From the NCBI GenBank assembly GCA_045546615.1, contig JAZQDD010000056.1, positions 1 through 33,166 of the forward strand: a DNA stretch of 33,166 bases, written 5' to 3'. This stretch comes from CAG-390 sp045546615. GTDB lineage: Bacteria; Bacillota; Clostridia; Oscillospirales; CAG-272. The notes under the pieces were generated by a model. It did not search any database. It was not told the origin of the DNA and saw only the letters and a program-made list of their open reading frames with translations. A program made the translations under genes and the position numbers. Below, in pieces: positions 7,774 to 15,214 of this stretch; the first letter of the stretch is position 1, and every line of letters begins with the position of its first letter.

Positions 7774-8697
7774 ATGTATATCGTTGATTCACATTGCGAC
7801 AGTATTCAAAAGGTAGATTCGCGCCGATACGGAATCGTGAATCCCTACAATTACAGCCAAAATCACCAACAGCTTCAATTCGTTGCCAATTTCTGCGGTT
7901 GGCCGGGCGAGGATGCCGAGCGCTCCTACCGCCGCGCTATGCGCTATATCGGTCTTTTCAAGATCCGTATGGCGGCAGAGGCAGACAAGGTCGAGCAGGT
8001 GTATACATACGAGGATATCGAGCGCGTATTTGCCGCAGGTAAGCACGCCGCGCTCATGTCCGTTGAGGGTGCTACGGGAATTATGGGAAGCCGCGAGATC
8101 TTCCGCGAGTTTTACGCCGCGGGCGTGCGCGTTTTCGGTATGACGTGGCAGAGCAACGACCTTTGCGCTTCTACCAAGCTCCCCGAGGGTGTCGAGGACT
8201 ACGGACTTACCGACACGGGACGTGAGATAATCGACGAGGGCAACAAGATAGGTATGATTTTTGACGTTTCGCACATGTCCGACAAGAGCTTTTGGGACGT
8301 TGCGCCCCTCGTAAAGAAGCCCCTTGTCGCAACGCACTCCAATTTCCGCGCGAAATGCTCACATCCGCGCAACCTCACCGACGATATGGCGCGTGAGATA
8401 GTCCGTCAGGACGGTATGATAGGTCTGAACCTTGCTTTTATCAGCGACGAGCACGACGGACAGACCGTTGATAGCTATCTTGCACAGCTTGAGCATGGAC
8501 TTTCCCTCGGTTGCGAGGACCACATCGGCTTTGGCGGCGATATCGACGGTATCAGAGGTTATCCCAAGCCCCTTACCACCGAGCGTTCGTTGCACGACCA
8601 GATAATTGAATATATGCTCGCTCACAATTATTCCGAGGAGCTTGTCCGCAAGGTTGCGGGCGGAAATTATCTGAATTTCCTTAAAAAGTACCTTTAA
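7774..8697 (+). CDS. M19-family (membrane dipeptidase-like) metallopeptidase, copy 1
   Basis: Zinc dipeptidase of the renal-dipeptidase family, expected to cleave dipeptides. The binuclear metal set of the family is present: His7-x-Asp9 (DSHCD), Glu98 (SVEGATG), His167 (DVSHMS), His188 (ATHSN) and Asp256 (GFGGDIDG). No signal peptide is seen, so a cytoplasmic location is likely. I start at the ATG at 7774, because GGAGG (7764-7768) lies just before it and the neighbouring paralog begins with the same MYIVDSHCDSIQ; an ATG at 7762 would place the Shine-Dalgarno inside the gene. It is 307 residues and followed 12 nt later by a close paralog. D-Ala-D-Ala or other dipeptides are possible substrates; the sequence does not decide. 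Confidence 0.93.
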   Translation: MYIVDSHCDSIQKVDSRRYGIVNPYNYSQNHQQLQFVANFCGWPGEDAERSYRRAMRYIGLFKIRMAAEADKVEQVYTYEDIERVFAAGKHAALMSVEGATGIMGSREIFREFYAAGVRVFGMTWQSNDLCASTKLPEGVEDYGLTDTGREIIDEGNKIGMIFDVSHMSDKSFWDVAPLVKKPLVATHSNFRAKCSHPRNLTDDMAREIVRQDGMIGLNLAFISDEHDGQTVDSYLAQLEHGLSLGCEDHIGFGGDIDGIRGYPKPLTTERSLHDQIIEYMLAHNYSEELVRKVAGGNYLNFLKKYL

Positions 8698-8709
8698 TGG
8701 AGGCGTAAA

Positions 8710-9642
8710 ATGTATATTGTAGACTCTCATTGCGACAGTATTCAGCAGGTAGATATCCGTCGCCACGGTATCGTAAATCCATATAATTACAGCGCAAAAT
8801 ATCCCCAGCTTCAGTTCGTGGCATCGTTTTGCTCGTGGCCCGGCGACGATGCGGAAAAATGCTTCCGCCGCGCCGTTCGCTACATAGGTCACTTCAAGCT
8901 CCGCATGGAAATTGAAAAGGACAAGGTCGAGCAGGTCTACACCTACGCCGACATCGAGCGTGCCTTTGCCGCAGGCAAGCACGCCGCGCTCCTCACCATT
9001 GAGGGCGGAACGGGTATTGTCGGAAGTACGCAGGTATTCCGCGATTTCTACGCCGCAGGTGTACGCGTTTTCGGTATGACTTGGCTTTGCAACGACCTTT
9101 GCGCCTCTACCCGCCGCGACAACGGCGAGGAGGATTACGGTCTTACCGACCTCGGACGCGAGGTTATTGAGGTCGGAAACGAGCTTGGAATGATTTTCGA
9201 CGTTTCGCACATGTCCGACAAGAGCTTCTGGGACGTTGCTCCCCTCGTAAAGAAGCCCCTTATCGCGACGCACTCCAATTTCCGTGCGTTGTGCGGACAT
9301 CCGCGCAACCTTACCGACGATATGGCGCGCGAGATAATCCGTCAGGACGGTATGATAGGTCTGAATTTCTATCCCAAATTCCTTAATGATGAGCCTTCCG
9401 AGAGCGATATTGCGAGCATTTTGCATCACCTTGAGTATTGCATAGCCCTCGGCGGCGAGAATAATATCGGCTTTGGCGGCGATGTCGACGGCACCTCGGG
9501 CAAATACCCCAAGGGACTTGACGAAACTCGCTCCATCCACGATACCATCATCGAATATATGCTCTCGCACAATTACCCCGAGACTATCGTACGCAAGCTC
9601 GCGGGTGAGAACTATCTCAATTTCCTTAAAAAGTATCTATAA
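8710..9642 (+). CDS. M19-family metallopeptidase, copy 2 (tandem paralog)
   Basis: 310 residues, with all the metal ligands of copy 1 kept (DSHCDS, TIEGGTG, DVSHMS, ATHSN, GFGGDVDG). Long stretches are near-identical, for example the DDMAREI-RQDGMIGLN region and the C-terminal NYLNFLKKYL, which points to a fairly recent tandem duplication. The copies differ most between GLN and GFGGD (NLAFISDEHDGQ in copy 1 versus NFYPKFLNDEPSE here) and just after GGD-DG, regions near the active site in this family. That suggests different substrate preference (inference). GGAGG precedes the ATG. It is the last gene before a strong terminator. Confidence 0.93.
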   Translation: MYIVDSHCDSIQQVDIRRHGIVNPYNYSAKYPQLQFVASFCSWPGDDAEKCFRRAVRYIGHFKLRMEIEKDKVEQVYTYADIERAFAAGKHAALLTIEGGTGIVGSTQVFRDFYAAGVRVFGMTWLCNDLCASTRRDNGEEDYGLTDLGREVIEVGNELGMIFDVSHMSDKSFWDVAPLVKKPLIATHSNFRALCGHPRNLTDDMAREIIRQDGMIGLNFYPKFLNDEPSESDIASILHHLEYCIALGGENNIGFGGDVDGTSGKYPKGLDETRSIHDTIIEYMLSHNYPETIVRKLAGENYLNFLKKYL

Positions 9643-9714
9643 TATCAGAAGAAAACACGCAGAAGCAATGGGCGATGTTCTTATCGGAGAAATCACAAAA
9701 AACCGAATAGGACG

Positions 9715-9758
9715 AAGAAAATCCATCATAGACGAATAAGTCTGTGATGGATTTTCTT
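9715..9758 (+). terminator. Strong intrinsic terminator after the dipeptidase pair
   Basis: A 19-bp stem (9715-9733 with 9740-9758, one T-G wobble) has a 6-nt loop and runs into a T tract. It ends the rightward transcript and may also work for the convergent XRE gene at 9791. Confidence 0.88.
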
Positions 9759-9790
9759 TTTTAAGCAATCTTTTCAAAATGAAAATAATG

Positions 9791-10555
9791 TTATTTGTTT
9801 TTGAGTGCTCTGATATAACATACGCTATAAGTTAGCAATAGAGCAAGCGCCGAATAAGTGGTGTAATTTACGATACACATACCGATCCAATCAATCGGAG
9901 CAAATATCAGTGTAACTATGTATGCAACCAGCCCAACAATAAATCCTGCTATAAGAAGAATGGATTTTAAGTTGCTCGGTTTTACTGTATAATCTTTGAA
10001 TTTCTTGTTTGCTATGATTGTCATTACAACATAGACAATTATCTGCATAATGCCAGTTGTGGTCAGAATCGGCAAGCCTACAATGCTGAACGATAAAATG
10101 CATACAGGAGCAAGAGCCGCCCAAGTACACCAATAACCAACGTTACGTTTAACGCATAAGCATATCAAGCTGCAAACAAAAGTAGAAAGGAGCAAAGGAA
10201 ATGGAATATAGAAATCCTCAATGTCTTTTGCTAAAGTAAACAGCAAAACACTTGCGACGATGGTTGCCGCCAGCAGAATATAACCAACAATTTTTGCAGG
10301 CGTAAGTGCTGATGATTTTTCCACAATTCTAACAGTTTTCTCGGTTTCTTTTTCTTGTGGCGTTCTGCCCGTCAGTTCATCAAGTGTGACACCGAAAACA
10401 TTACACATTCTCATAAGTTTATCAAGATCAGGGATAGCGGCATCAGTTTCCCATTTCGAAACTGATTGACGGGAAACATCTAACAAATCAGCAAGATTAC
10501 CTTGGGAAAGATTCTTGGCTGTTCGCAGTTCATATATTTTTTGTCCTAAACTCAT
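9791..10555 (-). CDS. XRE-type HTH regulator with multi-pass membrane domain
   Basis: 254 residues from the chosen start. The N-terminal Cro/C1-type HTH (about residues 4-58) shows LRTAKNLSQGNLADLLDVSR and QSVSKWETDAAIPD. After a short linker come about six hydrophobic segments (residues about 90-250), so the DNA-binding domain is probably tethered at the membrane. Start: AGGAG lies 10 nt before the ATG at 10555 and a full promoter lies just upstream; the longer reading frame back to 10681 would contain that promoter. It is divergent from a LytTR-like fragment. It probably senses a membrane signal, but the signal and targets are unknown. Confidence 0.85.
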   Translation of the reverse strand: MSLGQKIYELRTAKNLSQGNLADLLDVSRQSVSKWETDAAIPDLDKLMRMCNVFGVTLDELTGRTPQEKETEKTVRIVEKSSALTPAKIVGYILLAATIVASVLLFTLAKDIEDFYIPFPLLLSTFVCSLICLCVKRNVGYWCTWAALAPVCILSFSIVGLPILTTTGIMQIIVYVVMTIIANKKFKDYTVKPSNLKSILLIAGFIVGLVAYIVTLIFAPIDWIGMCIVNYTTYSALALLLTYSVCYIRALKNK

Positions 10556-10588
10556 AGTAAGGCTGCTCCTTTGATTTTTGATGTTGTA

Positions 10589-10617
10589 ATTATACCATTT
10601 TATTGTGACTTTTTCAA
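10589..10617 (-). promoter_or_regulatory. SigA-type promoter of the XRE membrane regulator
   Basis: On the minus strand: TTGAAA, 17-nt spacer, extended -10 TGGTATAAT (TATAAT at 10594-10589), about 34 nt before the ATG. Confidence 0.82.
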
Positions 10618-10763
10618 CCAATACGCCTTGGAAATTTAGCAACTGACGGTTGCACCCTATAAAATCAGCGATTTCTTCCATCTTTGACTCAGCGGTACTT
10701 CTTCGGTAGCATCTTTTTTATGTGTAAACTATGTGCCTATTATTGCAAGTTGTTCGTCACTAA

Positions 10764-10792
10764 TTGAAAAATTGAGCTTATTATGGTATAAT
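10764..10792 (+). promoter_or_regulatory. SigA-type promoter of the truncated LytTR-like gene
   Basis: TTGAAA (10764-10769), 17-nt spacer, extended -10 TGGTATAAT (TATAAT at 10787-10792). It is very similar to the divergent XRE promoter: both have TTGAAAAA and ATGGTATAAT. The downstream gene is only a fragment, yet its promoter looks intact. Confidence 0.8.
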
Positions 10793-10816
10793 AACATTTG
10801 ATTGTAGGTGGGTTAA

Positions 10817-11032
10817 TTGAAAGTAAAACTTATCGTAAGTACCGAGCGTTACGATGAAATCAAGAGAGCACTTATAGAACGAGGCATAGAAATAGATGAT
10901 AATGCCGATTTGGTATTAAGCGAAAATAATAGATTTCCCGACAACCTAATAGTAAGGGAGTTTGGTGCGCCCTATGTTAGCACCCGACTTTCCCTTTTGG
11001 ATTCTCGCCGTGTGCTATGGACGGCTATGTGA
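10817..11032 (+). pseudogene. LytTR-type regulator, N-terminal fragment cut by a repeat element
   Basis: It starts at TTG 10817 with AGGTGG 6 nt upstream and a good promoter. The first 50 or so residues (MKVKLIVSTERYDEIKRALI, then GIEIDDNADLVLSENN) resemble the N-terminal part of small clostridial LytTR DNA-binding proteins, which normally continue to about 120-150 residues. After codon 52 the sequence turns into a repeat element that begins with TGTTAGCACCC at 10975, and the remaining 20 codons are repeat-derived. The LytTR DNA-binding domain itself is missing. The family call is from pattern memory and moderate; the truncation by the repeat is seen directly. Confidence 0.6.
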
Positions 11033-11260
11033 AAAAGCGGCGGTTTATATTTGCCTCCCTCCGAGAGGGAGGTGGCACGGCTTGGCGTGACGGAAGGAGA
11101 GTGCGCGACAATATCACAAGCACTTGTTTCATAAAAACGCAGGCTCCTTCCACCGCTTCGCGGTCCCCCTCCCTCCCTGAGGGAGGCATATGTAGCAATC
11201 GCTTTTCAATACATCCGTATTTTTAGTGCTATTCCATAATAAATCGGTTGGGTGCTAACA
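10975..11260. mobile_element. MITE-like element (286 bp) with TGTTAGCACCC terminal inverted repeats
   Basis: The left end, TGTTAGCACCCGAC (10975-10988), and right end, GTTGGGTGCTAACA (11247-11260), are inverted copies with one mismatch in 14. The interior has a CTCCCTC/GAGGGAG hairpin block, an AAGCACTT segment, and a CTTCCACCGCTTCGCGGT segment also found in the copy at 22813-23119. No transposase is encoded. It disrupts the LytTR-like gene. Confidence 0.6.
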
Positions 11261-11346
11261 TCAAGCGCCGTTTTTCTGCGGAAAAACGGCGAGATTCGCT
11301 CGGCTCAGCACGGAACGGCGTGCTTCGCCTTCGGAATGATGCAGGA
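11261..11346. repeat. Repeat flank with perfect CGCCGTTTTT hairpin
   Basis: Hairpin arms 11266-11275 and 11282-11291 are identical to the hairpin at 85-110. The flank GAGATTCGCT continues to match the left edge of the window in reverse orientation. A palindrome-like CACGGAACGGCGTGC follows. No gene is seen. Confidence 0.7.
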
Positions 11347-11457
11347 AAAACGCTTCGCGTTTTCAATGATATCTACCTACGGTGGATGATATCCGACTCC
11401 GTCGGATGAAATATTTTGCTTCGCAAAATGTGAAATATTTGCCTTTCGGGCAAATAT
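11347..11457. repeat. Hairpin array with RTGAWRT linkers
   Basis: Five short palindromes in a row: AAAACGCTTCGCGTTTT, ATCTACCTACGGTGGAT (imperfect), CCGACTCCGTCGG, ATTTTGCTTCGCAAAAT and ATTTGCCTTTCGGGCAAAT. They are separated by or overlap the linkers ATGATAT, ATGATAT, ATGAAAT and GTGAAAT. Same architecture as the array at 32910-33053; the ATTTTGCTTCGCAAAAT unit is shared exactly. Confidence 0.85.
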
Positions 11458-11464
11458 TAAGGAA

Positions 11465-11500
11465 AAAAGTGGTTGAAGCCGCAAGGCTTCAACCACTTTT
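11465..11500. terminator. Bidirectional intrinsic terminator
   Basis: A perfect 16-bp stem (11465-11480 with 11485-11500) has loop GCAA and is flanked by A and T tracts. It lies inside the repeat region. The core GGTTGAAGCC/GGCTTCAACC is shared with the terminator at 27240-27271. Confidence 0.8.
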
Positions 11501-11508
11501 GTTTTATT

Positions 11509-11626
11509 GAATGCTTTTTGCTACGCAAAAAGCTACCTCAACGTTTGCCAGCGGCAAACACTTCACGCGGCGAAGCCGTGCTTCACGCGCGGAGCGCGCT
11601 TCACTGCGGCGAAGCCGCAACTTCAC
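11509..11626. repeat. Hairpin repeats downstream of rubrerythrin
   Basis: First an inverted TAGCTTTTTGC-GCAAAAAGC module (11511-11536), then hairpins GTTTGCCAGCGGCAAAC (11543-11559), one centred on CGGCGAAGCCG, then GCGCGGAGCGCGC and TGCGGCGAAGCCGCA. They are separated by ACTTCAC or TTCAC, the reverse complement of GTGAAGT or GTGAA. No gene. Confidence 0.8.
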
Positions 11627-11628
11627 TT

Positions 11629-11656
11629 AAAAAAAGAGGCTTTCGCCGCTTTTTTT
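11629..11656 (-). terminator. Terminator of the perR-rubrerythrin operon
   Basis: The stem 11629-11640 / 11645-11656 (12 positions, one mismatch, loop TTTC) starts 2 nt after the rubrerythrin stop codon and ends in seven T on the minus strand. Confidence 0.8.
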
Positions 11657-11657
11657 A

Positions 11658-12197
11658 TTAATAGTTCTTTGCCAGAAGCTTGAAGTATGCCTTGGGATGT
11701 GCGCAAACGGGGCACATTTCGGGAGCCTTCTTACCTACGTGGATGTGTCCGCAGTTAGCGCACTGCCAGATGCAGTCGCCGTCGCGGGAGAATACGAGGT
11801 CGCCCTCAACGTTCGCAAGAAGCTTGCGGTATCTCTCCTCATGCTCCTTCTCGATCTTGCCAACAGCATCAAAGAGGTATGCGATGCGGTCAAAGCCCTC
11901 TTCCTTTGCAACCTTTGCAAATTCAGCATACATATCGGTCCACTCGTAGTTCTCGCCCTCTGCTGCATCGAGCAGGTTTACGGACGTGGTGGGGATGTCA
12001 CCGTCGTGAAGCAGCTTGAACCAGATCTTTGCGTGCTCCTTTTCGTTATTGGCGGTCTCCTCGAAGATCTCTGCGATCTGAACGAAGCCCTCCTTCTTAG
12101 CCTTGGATGCGTAGTAGGTGTACTTGTTTCTTGCCTGAGACTCACCGGCGAAAGCCGCCATAAGATTAGCCTCAGTTCTTGAACCCTTAAGTTCCAT
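11658..12197 (-). CDS. rbr: Rubrerythrin
   Basis: Non-haem di-iron peroxidase of anaerobes that reduces hydrogen peroxide with electrons from rubredoxin or NADH systems. At 179 residues it has the classic two-domain layout. The N-terminal ferritin-like four-helix domain carries Glu19, Glu52-x-x-His55 and Glu116-x-x-His119. The C-terminal rubredoxin-like domain has Cys146-x-x-Cys149 and Cys162-x-x-Cys165. GGAGG sits 8 nt before the ATG. It lies 51 nt downstream of a PerR-like gene in the same direction with no promoter between, so peroxide induction through PerR is likely (inference). Confidence 0.96.
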   Translation of the reverse strand: MELKGSRTEANLMAAFAGESQARNKYTYYASKAKKEGFVQIAEIFEETANNEKEHAKIWFKLLHDGDIPTTSVNLLDAAEGENYEWTDMYAEFAKVAKEEGFDRIAYLFDAVGKIEKEHEERYRKLLANVEGDLVFSRDGDCIWQCANCGHIHVGKKAPEMCPVCAHPKAYFKLLAKNY

Positions 12198-12248
12198 TGT
12201 GTTTTCCTCCGTTATGGTTTATTTTATTATTTGCAATATCAAAAGATT

Positions 12249-12620
12249 TTAATCATTCTCTGCCCTGCAATTTTTGCAAATGCAGTGCGCTGTCAGAAGA
12301 TAAGACGTTATCTCCTCGCCCGAGTCGGAATTTATACGGCTTATCAGCTCGTTGTCAACGGGGACGTCCTTTACCGTTCCGCAGTTGTCGCAGATGACGT
12401 GCCAATGCAGACTGCGCGGCAGGTCAAAGCGGTCGGGAAGCCCCGGGGTGGACAACCGAACGATGTCACCCTCATCCACAAGTAGGCTGAGGTTGCGGTA
12501 TACCGTTCCGAGTGAGATGTTGGGCATGACGCGCCGCGCCTCCTCGTAAATGGTCTGCGCCGTGGGATGGAGGTAGGTCGCGCCGAGAATGTCAAGTATA
12601 AGTTTTCTCTGCTTTGTCAT
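12249..12620 (-). CDS. perR: PerR-like Fur-family peroxide regulator
   Basis: 123-residue Fur-family repressor. The winged helix spans roughly residues 1-60 (LHPTAQTIYEEAR, then SLGTVYRNLSLL). Structural zinc pairs: Cys77-x-x-Cys80 and Cys115-x-x-Cys118. Candidate regulatory-metal ligands match the PerR set: His18 (HPTA), Asp66 (RFD), His72 and His74 (HWH). It precedes rubrerythrin, a common PerR target. It is slightly shorter at the N-terminus than B. subtilis PerR (145 aa). GGAGG lies 5 nt before the ATG. A palindromic 7-1-7 box overlaps its own promoter, implying autoregulation. Fur or Zur is the alternative; the His pattern and neighbour favour PerR. Confidence 0.9.
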   Translation of the reverse strand: MTKQRKLILDILGATYLHPTAQTIYEEARRVMPNISLGTVYRNLSLLVDEGDIVRLSTPGLPDRFDLPRSLHWHVICDNCGTVKDVPVDNELISRINSDSGEEITSYLLTAHCICKNCRAEND

Positions 12621-12633
12621 TTTGCCTCCGAAA

Positions 12634-12660
12634 TCAGTAATGATTACTGAAAATATTATA
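12634..12660 (-). promoter_or_regulatory. Promoter and PerR-box operator of perR-rbr
   Basis: Extended -10 TGTTATAAT (TATAAT at 12660-12655 on the minus strand), followed at once by the perfect 17-nt inverted repeat 12634-12650 (core CAGTAATNATTACTG). It has the 7-1-7 layout of Fur/PerR boxes and covers the expected transcription start. The -35 is weak. Confidence 0.78.
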
Positions 12661-12727
12661 ACATCTCACAACCAAAATTTCATCAACAAAATAATAACAA
12701 AGTATTAAAAATTTATGAATTTGCGCC

Positions 12728-13549
12728 TTATTTAATGATCTTTATCTGTCCGTTCTCAAAATATCCCGAGTAAGATGCCCTGCCGTCCGTTCCGTTCCAG
12801 ACGTAAGTGCCCATTCCGTGGAAGGTGTTGTTATAAAACTCGCCCTCGTAGGTCTCGCCGCTTGCCCAAACGTATTTTCCCTGCCCTTGGCGCATATCCT
12901 GCTCGAAATTGCCCTCGTAAACGTCGCCGTTTGCGTATTTGTACGTGCCTTTGCCCGTTTTAAGACCGCCCGCGTAGATGCCCTCGAAATACGAGCCGTC
13001 CGCCCATGTGAATTTTCCCTCACCGTCGCGGAAATCGTTGTAAAAATTTCCCTCGTAAACGTCACCGTTTGCGTACGTGTAGCGTCCGTGTCCGTGTTTT
13101 AGTCCGTCGACGAGATTTCCCTCGTAAACGTCGCCGTTTTTGAAGGTGTATACGCCGTAGCCCGTGATCGCATCGTTCACAAACGCGCCCGTGTAAACGT
13201 CACCGTTCGCAAGCGTGATAGAGCCTTGACCGTTTCGGCGGTACGCGGCTGAAAGCTGACCTGTGTAGCGGACTCCGTCGGAGTATACGAGCGTAGCTCC
13301 TCCCTCCTCGACCTTTGCGGTCACGCCGTCGGAAAAATACAGCGTTCCCGAGGCGGGTGCGCCCGTTGCCGCTATCTTGCCCGAGAATTTCACCACAGTT
13401 CCATCCTCGCGCGTAAGCTCAATGTAGCGGAAGCCCAGCAGCTTTATTACAAAAATTATTAAAAAGAACGCCGCAACGGCGGCAAGTGCGCCTATTCCTA
13501 TCTTTTTTCCGAGCGGTATCGGGCGGCGATATTTTTTATAGTTTGCCAT
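12728..13549 (-). CDS. MORN-repeat protein with N-terminal membrane anchor
   Basis: 273 residues. A basic N-terminus (KKYRRP) and one hydrophobic segment (about 16-40) predict a single-pass protein with its C-terminus outside. From about residue 93 to the end there are about seven MORN repeats, easily seen as NGDVYEGNF-x(8)-G-G-Y-like units, for example YANGDVYEGNF twice. MORN repeats form extended beta-hairpin rods; in bacteria their role is mostly unknown. The gene is 41 nt downstream of a two-TM protein and might belong to the parAB transcript. Between it and the perR promoter (12661-12727) I see no clear terminator. Confidence 0.88.
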   Translation of the reverse strand: MANYKKYRRPIPLGKKIGIGALAAVAAFFLIIFVIKLLGFRYIELTREDGTVVKFSGKIAATGAPASGTLYFSDGVTAKVEEGGATLVYSDGVRYTGQLSAAYRRNGQGSITLANGDVYTGAFVNDAITGYGVYTFKNGDVYEGNLVDGLKHGHGRYTYANGDVYEGNFYNDFRDGEGKFTWADGSYFEGIYAGGLKTGKGTYKYANGDVYEGNFEQDMRQGQGKYVWASGETYEGEFYNNTFHGMGTYVWNGTDGRASYSGYFENGQIKIIK

Positions 13550-13590
13550 CTATGACCTTCATCTTTCGTGTATGATCGTTTTATTTGCCT

Positions 13591-14265
13591 TTAGCGGATA
13601 TTTCCCACGAGATTGTCGAAAAATTGGAGAATGTCGGGCATTATTTTGAGCGTTACCCACATCAGCACCACCGAAGCCAGCGTGACGAGAATTGCAGAGC
13701 CGATTCCCGAGCCTTTGTCGCGAAATCTGAACTCAGCATCGTAGCGAAGATGGTGCGGTATGTAAAAATGCGCCGTCGAAAAATCGTATTTGTAATCGGC
13801 CGGCTCATACGGAGCTTGTTTTTCGCCCGATTCGGCGGCGCGAAGCTCGTGCAGACTGCGCCCGAACGTCACGTCCTTATCGTATTCCTCTTTTTCAACG
13901 CAATAAAGCATTCCGCGATAGACGCTCTTGCTCTTGATAGCCGACTTTATGACGGCGTTTTTCTCAAAGTCAAGCTCCGCAAGGGTCTTTGCCTTCTCGG
14001 GTGAGGAGCAATCGCATTCGATAAGAGTGCGAATGAAGCTGCCGTGCGCCCTCTTGTTGAAAACCGCCGCAAACGAAGCGAAAATAATGCCGATGAATAT
14101 GGCTATTATCGCGCCGCGAAGCCCAGAAAGCGTGGCGGCAGGAATGCCGAGATTTTGGTAGTTTCCGAGGTCAAGCGAGAAAAAATCACTAATGACCTCT
14201 TTTAACAGACTGAAAAAACTTTCTCCCCCCTGTGCGGAGAGAAATGAGGGAATTTGGTTTAACAT
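13591..14265 (-). CDS. Two-TM membrane protein of unknown function, downstream of parB
   Basis: 224 residues. Hydrophobic segments lie at about 50-69 (GAIIAIFIGIIFASFAAVF) and about 188-206 (GSAILVTLASVVLMWVTL), with a roughly 115-residue charged domain between and short amphipathic ends. I do not recognise the family. It begins 32 nt after parB in the same direction, so co-expression with parAB is plausible. AGGGTG lies 5 nt before the ATG. Two terminal membrane segments with a soluble core would fit a membrane-associated adaptor, but nothing in the sequence proves a link to segregation. Confidence 0.7.
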   Translation of the reverse strand: MLNQIPSFLSAQGGESFFSLLKEVISDFFSLDLGNYQNLGIPAATLSGLRGAIIAIFIGIIFASFAAVFNKRAHGSFIRTLIECDCSSPEKAKTLAELDFEKNAVIKSAIKSKSVYRGMLYCVEKEEYDKDVTFGRSLHELRAAESGEKQAPYEPADYKYDFSTAHFYIPHHLRYDAEFRFRDKGSGIGSAILVTLASVVLMWVTLKIMPDILQFFDNLVGNIR

Positions 14266-14297
14266 CTTAACACCCTAAAATATGGAAATCAAGTAAA

Positions 14298-15197
14298 TTA
14301 CTGTATATCAAATATTGAATCTCCGCAGAGCTTACGGAGAAGCTCCTCAAGATCGTCCGAGGTCTGATAGTCAATTTCGAGTTTGCTCTTCCCTTCACCA
14401 AGGTCGTGTATGCGCACGCGTCTGCCAAGCTCGTTCTGCGCACGGCGCTGAAGCTCCGAAAGGTATACTTTGCGCTGTTCGTCCGCGGGCGGCGGCGTTT
14501 TTTTCTCTTTTACGGGCGTATTAAGGAATTTTACGAGCTTTTCTGTCGCTCTCACGGACAGATCCTCGGTAATTATCTGGTTTGCCGTGCTGTCGATGAT
14601 GGTTTTGTCGTTAAGTCCGAGCAAAACCTTTGCGTGTCCCTGCGATATTTTGCCTTCAGCAAGAAATTCAAGCGTTTTTTCGGGAAGCTCAAGCAGACGG
14701 AGTGCGTTCGCAATAGCGGAACGGCTCTTCCCTACCTTATCGGAGACTTGCTCCTGCGTAAGACCAAAGGTGTTGATAAGGTCGCGGTAGCCCATGGCTT
14801 CCTCGACGGGCGTGAGGTCGCTGCGCTGAACGTTCTCGACAAGCGCGATCTGTGCGGCGGAAATACTGTCGCTGTTGATGATAACGGCGGGAATTTCGTT
14901 GAGTCCCGCGATTCTCGCGGCTCTCCAACGGCGTTCACCCGCAATTATGCGGTAAGTTCCCGCAAGATGCTCACTTTCGGTAACGACGATTGGCTGAAGT
15001 ACTCCAAAGGTGGCGATGGATGCCGCCAGAGCCGCAAGCTCCTCCTCGTCAAAATACTTTCTCGGCTGTGCTCTGTTAGGCTCAACGTCGGAAATTCGGA
15101 GCATTTCGGCTGCTCCGCGAGCCTTTTCAATCATATTATCCTCAAAAAGTGAGTTAAAATCCCTTCCGAGAGCTGATTTTTTAAGCTTTGCAGACAT
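14298..15197 (-). CDS. parB: Chromosome partitioning protein ParB (Spo0J family)
   Basis: CTP-dependent clamp that loads at parS and spreads on DNA. Seen over its 299 residues: N-terminal ParA-contacting segment (KSALGRDFNSLF), the CTPase/ParB domain with the ANRAQPRKYFD-type start, GERRWRAA (87-94) and the ENVQR box (121-125), a central HTH (about 144-170, LTQEQVSDKVGKSRSAIANAL), and a C-terminal dimerisation domain. GGAGG lies 8 nt before the ATG. It is 17 nt downstream of parA; the parS cluster lies upstream of parA. The HTH could also hint at Noc, but the N-terminus and the pairing with ParA favour ParB. Confidence 0.97.
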   Translation of the reverse strand: MSAKLKKSALGRDFNSLFEDNMIEKARGAAEMLRISDVEPNRAQPRKYFDEEELAALAASIATFGVLQPIVVTESEHLAGTYRIIAGERRWRAARIAGLNEIPAVIINSDSISAAQIALVENVQRSDLTPVEEAMGYRDLINTFGLTQEQVSDKVGKSRSAIANALRLLELPEKTLEFLAEGKISQGHAKVLLGLNDKTIIDSTANQIITEDLSVRATEKLVKFLNTPVKEKKTPPPADEQRKVYLSELQRRAQNELGRRVRIHDLGEGKSKLEIDYQTSDDLEELLRKLCGDSIFDIQ

Positions 15198-15214
15198 TTT
15201 TCTATCCTCCGTGG

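Noticed and set aside
8359..9570. 403-codon open frame on the minus strand across both dipeptidase genes
   Set aside because: It is antisense to two conserved enzymes, spans their junction and has no ribosome-binding site.
9668..9739. 23-codon ORF starting MGDVLIGEITKNRIGRR
   Set aside because: It ends within the terminator stem, has no clear ribosome-binding site and is too short to support.
11017..11226. 69-codon open frame inside the MITE-like element
   Set aside because: It is composed of inverted repeats shared with other copies in which the frame is not kept.
11473..11661. 62-codon open frame in the repeat region
   Set aside because: It is made of terminator and hairpin repeats and lacks a Shine-Dalgarno or any similarity to a known protein.
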